From positions 1-12,659 of the forward strand of contig VXPN01000505.1 of the NCBI GenBank assembly GCA_009839535.1: DNA of 12,659 bases. Reading direction: 5' to 3'. Below are positions 7,343-12,659 of this stretch, piece by piece. This stretch comes from Boseongicola sp. SB0662_bin_57. Lineage in GTDB: Bacteria; Pseudomonadota; Alphaproteobacteria; Rhodobacterales; Rhodobacteraceae. The translations under genes and the position numbers were made by a program. The notes under the pieces were generated by a model, which saw only the letters and a list, made by a program, of their open reading frames with translations, was not told the DNA's origin and ran no database searches. Every line of letters begins with the position of its first letter. Positions within the stretch are counted from its first letter, which is position 1.

Positions 7343-7648
7343 GTGCAAATGCAAGAAGAAACGAATTGTGACTTGAGTACGCCCATTAGAAAAGAAGACG
7401 CAGTGAAACATTTTACCATGTCACTTTGGACGGTGTGCCATCAACTTGCTATTGAGGCAGCTCGGGCTCTGGTTGGAGATCTTCTTTCAGGACTTACTGG
7501 TCACAGCGACGTCGAGATTCCAGACGTCTTGAGGCCACTCAATTACACTGATCAACTGGGATTAACCAGCCATACTAGAATTGTAAGTGTATGCCCTCCA
7601 TTCTTGGCCTCAAATACTACCGAGATCTCACGATGCCATTGCCTCTAA
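7343..7648 (+). CDS. Doubtful 101-aa ORF overlapping the SIR2-STAND start
   Basis: An open frame whose stop (TAA 7646-7648) overlaps the ATG at 7633 of the next gene by 16 nt, an arrangement seen in coupled genes, with base composition similar to the island. Against it: no clear ribosome site, no recognised domain, and a tail (PPFLASNTTEISRCHCL) that does not look conserved. It may be only the leader of the SIR2-STAND gene. Confidence 0.2.
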   Translation: MQMQEETNCDLSTPIRKEDAVKHFTMSLWTVCHQLAIEAARALVGDLLSGLTGHSDVEIPDVLRPLNYTDQLGLTSHTRIVSVCPPFLASNTTEISRCHCL

Positions 7649-10023
7649 ACAAGCTTCCAGCACTGATTCAACCGTCTAAGACTGCACTGCTCTTGGGCGC
7701 GGGGGCATCTGTGCCCTCAGGCGCACCCACTGGCCGAGAACTGGCGCACCGACTATGGAGTTCTGTTGCCAACTGCGAACCAATGAGTGACGAGCTAATT
7801 GAAACCTCCACAATACTTAGTCGGCGTTTCTCTCGGCGTGACGTTGTGCAAGCCGTAGTTGATGGACTGCGAGACCTGAAACCCACTGGTGGACTCTTGG
7901 GCCTTCCGCAACTTTCTTGGAAGGCAGTGTTCACGACCAACTTTGACAGGCTTGTAGAAGCTGCGTACAAAGAGTGCAAAATCCCCTTGGTGCCAATTCG
8001 CTCCAACTTCGATTTTACAAACAGGGAGCAGGATGAGGGAACTAGACTCTTTAAGATTCATGGATGCATTTCACAAGATCGTGAATTTGGCGACAAGTCT
8101 TCAATGACTTTGACTGAACAAGATTATGAGACGCATCAAAAGTATAGGCAAGTACTATTTGTGCGACTCCTAGACACTCTGATGTCGGGGGATGTCCTGC
8201 TCATCGGGCAATCTCTAGCTGACCGACACTTATCCGACTTCGTAAAAGATGTCCTTAAGGTCAAGCATGACCAGGGTGCACCAGGAGCAATATATGTTTT
8301 GGTCTTTGAAGAAGACGATCTCCGTGCACCAATCTTGGAAGATAGAGGGGCGAGAGTAGCATTTGGCGGCATCGACGACCTGCTTCACGAAATGTCAAGA
8401 CTCGTGCCGGAGCCGACAGCCACATCCCTCGGGGATTCAAATCTCCTGCCCTTGTCAATCATCAGCACGGTATATGACGTCGATGTTGAGCGGCGCCTTA
8501 GTCCGAACGTAGCAAGAATGTTCAACGGAGGACCGGCCACATACCCGGACATCGCGTCCGACTCAACCTTTGAGAGGCACTCGTTCGACAAGGCGGTGGA
8601 CGCACTCCAAGGATCAACCAATTCCATTGCCGTCGTCGGCGCGGCGGGTGTAGGGAAAACCACGTTTGCACGCCAACTAGGCCTGGGTTTGGTTGCGACG
8701 AGATTCGCGGTGTGGGAACACAAGCCCGAGTTTGCCTTTCAGCACCGGCCGTGGCTTCAGGTGGAAAAGCAACTTCGGGATAAGGGTGAAAAGGGCTTTC
8801 TCATTTTGGACGAATGTACCCATTTTTTGCGACAAACCAATTTACTGATTGACAGTCTGTCCGAAATTGACGAACCGGCGTTGCGGATTATAATGACGGC
8901 AAACTCTGCGCAGTGGGCCCCGAGACTGAAGAGCCATAACATTTTCAGAAACGGTATTGAGATTCGGCTAAGCAAACTTGCGGCGAGTGAGATTCACTCC
9001 TTGCTGAATCTGATTGATCACAATGTCAGCGTTGCTAATTTAGTTCATGAAAGATTCAAATCTCTGCACCGAGATAGGCAATTCAATGAACTAAGGCGGA
9101 AAGCGAGTGCGGATATGTTCGTTTGCTTGAAGAACATATTTGCAACCGAAAGCTTGGATACGATTTTGCTGAGAGAATATGACCAGCTAAGCGAGGAATA
9201 TCAGGACTATTATCGACACGTTTCCGCTTTAGAGGCGATCGGAACAAGAGTACATCGGCAGTTGCTGATTCGTATGCGATCAATACCACCAGAGAAAATT
9301 GGATCCGTGTTGAACGGGCTGACAGACATTGTGGACGAGTACGATATTAATGACAATCAGGGAATCTATGGATGGCGTACACGACATATGGTGATCGCGA
9401 GAAAGATATCAGAGTACAAGTTTTCCGATGTGCCTGAACTAATTAGGCTATTTGAAACTGTGATTGATCATCTAAACCCGACGGTACCATTAGAAATGCG
9501 CACTATCCGTGACATATGTGATGTAGAATATGGAATAGGCCGCATTGGTGATAGAGAGGTCCGGAAGAACCTGTACAATCGGTTGATCGAAGTGGCACCC
9601 GGGGAGCGGATTCCCTGGCACCGCCTCATCAGGGAGCTGCTGCAGGAGCGCAACCTCGATGAAACGGAGTATACCATCAGGGAGGCAGAGGAGGCAGCCG
9701 GTTCAGATGCACCAATTGACCGATATCGAGTAAGGCTCTTGGTCGTACGCGCTCGGCATACGGAGGGCATTTCGAATCAAGATCGGACTGCGCTGCTTCG
9801 CAAGGCCTATGAATTGGCACAAAACAATATAGAAAGACACAAGTGGGATAAGTTCTCCTATTACACGCTCTGTGACGTTGCTTGTGCACTTATTCAACAT
9901 GGCGAGAGCTCATATCTCTTAGAAGAGGCGATTGCGTCGTCCCAAGAGGCGGCAGATCGGATTCTGGATCCCGACATGGGACAGAGAATTGAAGAGTATG
10001 CGCGCAGTTACCTTCGTCGATAG
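7633..10023 (+). CDS. SIR2-STAND anti-phage protein (AVAST type 5 / Avs5-like architecture)
   Basis: This is a single-protein sensor-effector. The N-terminal SIR2-like domain is predicted to cleave NAD+. It shows GAGAS (22-26), TTNFD with Asn103, the IHG histidine His143, and GQSLAD (192-197). A P-loop NTPase of the STAND type follows: Walker A GAAGVGKT (336-343), Walker B LILDE (390-394), a TAN sensor segment (IIMTANS), then SKLAASEIHSLL, resembling the helix after the ATPase core in STAND/NACHT proteins. The remaining ~300 residues are helical with TPR-like character (for example LLRKAYELAQNN) and probably recognise the phage trigger. All expected SIR2 and ATPase residues are present, so it should be active. 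I chose ATG 7633 (796 aa) because GAGAS then falls at the usual distance; ATG 7591 would add 14 residues, and neither start has a strong ribosome site. It stands alone, with a hairpin just after its stop. The architecture is known for anti-phage NAD+ depletion; equivalence to Avs5 is inference. Confidence 0.9.
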   Translation: MPLPLNKLPALIQPSKTALLLGAGASVPSGAPTGRELAHRLWSSVANCEPMSDELIETSTILSRRFSRRDVVQAVVDGLRDLKPTGGLLGLPQLSWKAVFTTNFDRLVEAAYKECKIPLVPIRSNFDFTNREQDEGTRLFKIHGCISQDREFGDKSSMTLTEQDYETHQKYRQVLFVRLLDTLMSGDVLLIGQSLADRHLSDFVKDVLKVKHDQGAPGAIYVLVFEEDDLRAPILEDRGARVAFGGIDDLLHEMSRLVPEPTATSLGDSNLLPLSIISTVYDVDVERRLSPNVARMFNGGPATYPDIASDSTFERHSFDKAVDALQGSTNSIAVVGAAGVGKTTFARQLGLGLVATRFAVWEHKPEFAFQHRPWLQVEKQLRDKGEKGFLILDECTHFLRQTNLLIDSLSEIDEPALRIIMTANSAQWAPRLKSHNIFRNGIEIRLSKLAASEIHSLLNLIDHNVSVANLVHERFKSLHRDRQFNELRRKASADMFVCLKNIFATESLDTILLREYDQLSEEYQDYYRHVSALEAIGTRVHRQLLIRMRSIPPEKIGSVLNGLTDIVDEYDINDNQGIYGWRTRHMVIARKISEYKFSDVPELIRLFETVIDHLNPTVPLEMRTIRDICDVEYGIGRIGDREVRKNLYNRLIEVAPGERIPWHRLIRELLQERNLDETEYTIREAEEAAGSDAPIDRYRVRLLVVRARHTEGISNQDRTALLRKAYELAQNNIERHKWDKFSYYTLCDVACALIQHGESSYLLEEAIASSQEAADRILDPDMGQRIEEYARSYLRR

Positions 10024-10027
10024 TGTG

Positions 10028-10053
10028 GCAAGCATTCGAGGTCGAAGGCTTGC
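10028..10053. terminator. Strong hairpin 4 nt after the SIR2-STAND stop
   Basis: GCAAGC-A-TTCGA-GG-TCGAA-G-GCTTGC forms a stem of about 11 pairs with one A/G mismatch and a tetraloop-sized turn (AGGT between TTCG and CGAA). The sequence after it (TTGGTTCGATTT) is moderately T-rich. Position and stability fit an intrinsic terminator, separating this gene from the OLD gene downstream. Confidence 0.6.
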
Positions 10054-11003
10054 TTGGTTCGATTTGATCGGGTCGCGGCGGCGGAAGATTAGCGGTTGGG
10101 TTGGCGCCATGTGGCAGTGGGCGCGGCCGTAGTAGGAGTGCGAGTGTAGTCCGCAGGGCCGAAGGTGTGGGCGACGAAACCGATGTGTTTGTCGTTCCGC
10201 GCGGTGCAAGTTTTTTCTCCGGTCAAAGGATCTTGGTGGGGCGCAGCTGCGGAGTCATTTGAAAGCAAGCGGTCCCACTTCTGTGCTGTGGTGTTGAGTA
10301 TTGGGAAGCAATTTGAATGGTCAAAGCTATCCCCGAGATGTCAGCGCATTGCGTTCCACCGTAGGAGCCCATTTGGATGTTTCTGACTTCCGGCGTCGAG
10401 CGGACGCATCGTCAAGTTGAGGAACGGACTTTCGGCAAGGGTCGCGCGGCATCGCGCTGTGTCCATAAGAGGACTGGACCGAAAAACTTCGAGTTTCAAC
10501 CGCCTTCAATTCTAATTCCACTTTGGGACGGGATCTTCTTCGACTCATCGTGCGTTGCGCGAGGGCGGGCTTGCGTGCATTGTTAGGCTGCAAGCTCTGA
10601 CAAAGGGTTTCGAAAGAGGAAGCATGTGGAAAAATGCTTTGAAGCTGCGTGATCGACGCAGCATCATTTGCGTAAACACGCTCAACGTCTCGCTTGCAAC
10701 GATCCCGAGGTCGCGCAACAATCCCAGTCCCCGAAATTGGCGGCTGTTCGAGGTCGAAATCAGGCAGGCTCTAAGCGGCTGCTTCAGGTGTCGAACGAGG
10801 AAATCAGCTACTTCGAGTTTGAAGTGGCCCACCAGGAAGCCGACGAGGTTCGCCCCACGCACGTGGTCCGTTACGGACAAGTGCAGTCGGAGTCTGAATC
10901 GACGGCCATCCGCCGGTCCTAGCCATACACTTGAATGCTTGCGGTTGGTGTAGGCAGTTGGCAGCCACAGAGTTTGCACTTAACTACGATCCGAGCCGAA
11001 AGT
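10054..11003. other. About 1 kb between the SIR2-STAND and OLD genes, no convincing gene
   Basis: Open frames exist on both strands (minus 10545-10979; plus 10555-10953 and 10668-10922), but they overlap one another, lack ribosome sites and show no known domain. The plus frame from 10668 ends in an acidic segment (VSNEEISYFEFEVAHQEADE) that could be a decayed gene end. Nothing else is recognised, so the OLD gene probably has its own promoter. Confidence 0.4.
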
Positions 11004-11015
11004 CCTGTGTACAGG
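11004..11015. promoter_or_regulatory. Small palindrome before the OLD-family gene
   Basis: CCTGT-GT-ACAGG, a perfect 5-bp inverted repeat with a 2-nt centre, lies 25 nt before the GTG start. It could be a regulator site or chance. It does not match the LexA boxes known for alphaproteobacteria or enterics in spacing. Confidence 0.2.
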
Positions 11016-11040
11016 TTTCGAGCAAGAAGGGAACATAGAA

Positions 11041-12630
11041 GTGACAGTCAGACCGACCGCATCGATTTCAAGGATCCGCTTTTCCGGAGGCCAGGAGTTT
11101 TCATTCAGCCCCAACGAGAAAGTCGTTCTGGTCGGGCCCAACAACAGCGGAAAGTCCCGGACGCTGCGCGAAATCTCGGAGATCGCGGAAAAGGGACAAC
11201 GGGCGTGGCCGTTAGTTGTAGAGCAGGTGGAATTCGAGAAAGTTGGATCTGCAAAACAATTGAGGGCGTTTCTCGAAGAGAATGCCGAGTTTCATGATGG
11301 AAGCTACACTTTCAGGAACTGGAGGATACGCGAGCATCTGATAGCTCATTGGGAGGATCCATATCTAGAATTCGATCTTGCCCATGGCTACTTGAAGAAT
11401 ATTGATACCAAGGGACGCCTAGCGATATGTGAGCAACAGGAGAGCATTAGGCCAAGTGCTCAAAAACGAAAGCCGCAACAAGTGTTGTACGACGACTCGG
11501 CTTTGATGAACAAGGTCAGCACACATTTCAGGCAAGCATTCGGTCAGGACATCATGTTCGACTACAGGGGCGGCAGTCGAATTCCTATCCATGTAGGAGA
11601 AAAGCCTGACGCAAGCCTAGTGGATAGAGTCGGAGACCGTTACGTCGCGGCCGTGCGGGTCAACCCTCTCCTGGATGAGCAGGGCGATGGCATGAAGAGC
11701 TACGCCGGCACATTATTTGAAACTCTTGTCGCCGATTTGGACATTAACTTGCTCGACGAACCGGAAGCCTTTCTTGATCCACCGCAGATGCGTCGTCTTG
11801 GGCAAACGCTTGCTTCAGAAGTCCGCGGCCAGTTGTTTGTCGCGACGCATAGCAGCGACATCATGAGGGGCTTCCTAGAGGGAACTCGAGGCGACGTCCG
11901 CATCCTGCGAATCAGTCGGGACGGGGAGGCAAATTTTGTGTCAGAGGCCGCGCCGGAAGTGGTCCAGGAAATGTGGTCACGACCGGAGCTCAGATACTCC
12001 AACGCTCTTGAAGGCGTGTTTCACGACGAAACCATCATCTGCGAGGACGACAGCGACTGCCGTCTGCTGAACGCTGTGGCAGACCATCTTGCGGCGAGTG
12101 ATGGCAATTCCTGGAAGGATACGGCTTACGTTCCTGCAGGTGGAAAGCACGGCATCAGGAAAGTCGCGGAAGTCCTCAGAAAAGTCGGAGTTCCTGTGAA
12201 GGCCGTATTTGACATTGATTTTCTGTCGGAGGAAGAACTGGTCAAGAGCACGGTGGGTGCTTTCGGTGGGAAATGGCAGGACTTCCAGACTCTATGGAGC
12301 CGCGTTGACGCTGCTGTCAGAAAGGGAGTGAAGCTCAAGACTTGCGACGAAATCAAGGACGAATTAATCGAGCTCGTTCAAAACAGTGGGGATGGTGGCC
12401 TACCACGAGGCGACCTCATTGAAGCGATGAAGCAAGGTTCGGCGTGGAATATCGTGAAGAGGGGTGGCAAGTCAGACATCCCGCGCGGCGACGCGCAAAC
12501 CAACTTTGCTAAGTTGTCGAAACTTCTCGAAGGGATCGGAATCTATCTGGTTCACGTCGGTGAGGTCGAAAATTTCTGCGGGGAACTTGGGTCGCACGGT
12601 CCGAAATTGTCAAGTCCAGTTCAAAACTGA
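11041..12630 (+). CDS. OLD-family ATP-dependent nuclease (ABC ATPase-TOPRIM), 3' end replaced by an IS
   Basis: OLD-family proteins couple an ABC/SMC-type ATPase to a metal-dependent TOPRIM nuclease and commonly act in phage exclusion. Seen here: Walker A GPNNSGKS (32-39), a signature-like GDGMKSYAG (215-223), Walker B LLDEPEAFLD (237-246), the H-loop ATHSSD (268-273, His270), then a TOPRIM domain with ICEDDSD (333-339, Glu335 and Asp339) and FDIDF (390-394, Asp391 and Asp393). GTG at 11041 is the start, with GAAGGGAA about 8 nt upstream. The protein is nearly full length, but after GELGSHGPK the last residues (about 7 codons) and the TGA stop lie in IS21-type end sequence, so the natural C-terminus is missing. 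Catalytic residues are intact and activity may survive. No UvrD-like GajB, reverse transcriptase or AriB partner gene is visible, so it resembles a stand-alone class 1 OLD; a partner to the right cannot be excluded. Confidence 0.88.
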   Translation: MTVRPTASISRIRFSGGQEFSFSPNEKVVLVGPNNSGKSRTLREISEIAEKGQRAWPLVVEQVEFEKVGSAKQLRAFLEENAEFHDGSYTFRNWRIREHLIAHWEDPYLEFDLAHGYLKNIDTKGRLAICEQQESIRPSAQKRKPQQVLYDDSALMNKVSTHFRQAFGQDIMFDYRGGSRIPIHVGEKPDASLVDRVGDRYVAAVRVNPLLDEQGDGMKSYAGTLFETLVADLDINLLDEPEAFLDPPQMRRLGQTLASEVRGQLFVATHSSDIMRGFLEGTRGDVRILRISRDGEANFVSEAAPEVVQEMWSRPELRYSNALEGVFHDETIICEDDSDCRLLNAVADHLAASDGNSWKDTAYVPAGGKHGIRKVAEVLRKVGVPVKAVFDIDFLSEEELVKSTVGAFGGKWQDFQTLWSRVDAAVRKGVKLKTCDEIKDELIELVQNSGDGGLPRGDLIEAMKQGSAWNIVKRGGKSDIPRGDAQTNFAKLSKLLEGIGIYLVHVGEVENFCGELGSHGPKLSSPVQN

Positions 12631-12659
12631 CCCAGGAATCGCGTTCAATTTTGACCCAC
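12608..12659. mobile_element. End of an IS21-type element (two terminal repeats), running off the right edge
   Basis: GTTCAAAACTGACCCA (12619-12634) and GTTCAATTTTGACCCA (12643-12658) are direct repeats 24 bp apart. Read on the minus strand they are TGGGTCAGTTTTGAAC and TGGGTCAAAATTGAAC. Several spaced copies of TGGGTCA-type repeats at each end are a hallmark of IS21-family elements, where IstA binds. The tip is probably the TG at 12608, inside the OLD gene. The istA/istB genes would lie beyond the window. Confidence 0.65.

Noticed and set aside
10545..10979. Minus-strand frame of 144 codons between the SIR2 and OLD genes
   Set aside because: No ribosome site or domain, and competing frames overlap on the other strand; kept only as part of the gap description.
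1..12659. CRISPR arrays, tRNA or rRNA genes, riboswitches
   Set aside because: No regularly repeated unit with spacers, no cloverleaf-like sequence and no known leader motif were seen by eye; a tRNAscan/Infernal run would settle it.

Overview
The window looks like part of an alphaproteobacterial genome or large plasmid. The left part is GC-rich and carries a sugar ABC-transporter ATPase of the MalK/UgpC type, a galactose-1-dehydrogenase-like Gfo/Idh/MocA oxidoreductase and ispD, a mix common in Rhodobacterales and rhizobia. The lineage is inferred from gene content only.

Left part (1-3480), minus strand. Transcription runs from an unidentified 3' gene remnant (3283-3480) into a sugar 1-dehydrogenase (2348-3271) and then ispD (1654-2343), which starts 4 nt after the dehydrogenase stop. 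Downstream lies a 5'-truncated, frameshifted IS630-type transposase remnant with a catalytic Asp changed to Asn (1081-1640). Next comes a regulatory stretch with a near-perfect LacI-family-like operator (914-929) and nested inverted repeats (958-1004). The transporter ATPase gene (1-830) follows; an in-frame internal deletion has removed its Walker B, D-loop and H-loop. This was probably a LacI-regulated sugar uptake and oxidation locus that is now decaying.

Middle (3480-5215). About 1.7 kb of GC-rich sequence holds no intact gene. It contains frame-broken protein-like fragments on the minus strand, a perfect hairpin next to a GGGGTCAGAG motif, and spaced GGGTCAAGA-type repeats.

Right part (5230-12659), plus strand, visibly lower in GC. 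This is a defence-like island of three separate modules divided by about 1 kb of non-coding or decayed DNA: (i) a ClpP/SppA-fold serine protease of the SDH_sah family followed after 1 nt by a 66-aa basic protein; (ii) a SIR2-STAND protein of AVAST type 5 architecture (NADase, P-loop NTPase, helical repeat sensor), closed by a strong hairpin after its stop; (iii) an OLD-family ABC ATPase-TOPRIM nuclease. The OLD gene's last codons and stop come from the end of an IS21-type element whose 24-bp-spaced terminal repeats close the window.

The three modules do not form one operon. They read as independent anti-phage effectors gathered at an insertion hot spot: NAD+ depletion, nucleic-acid cleavage, and an unassigned regulated protease. 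The protease plus small protein is the least described part and the best candidate for something new.
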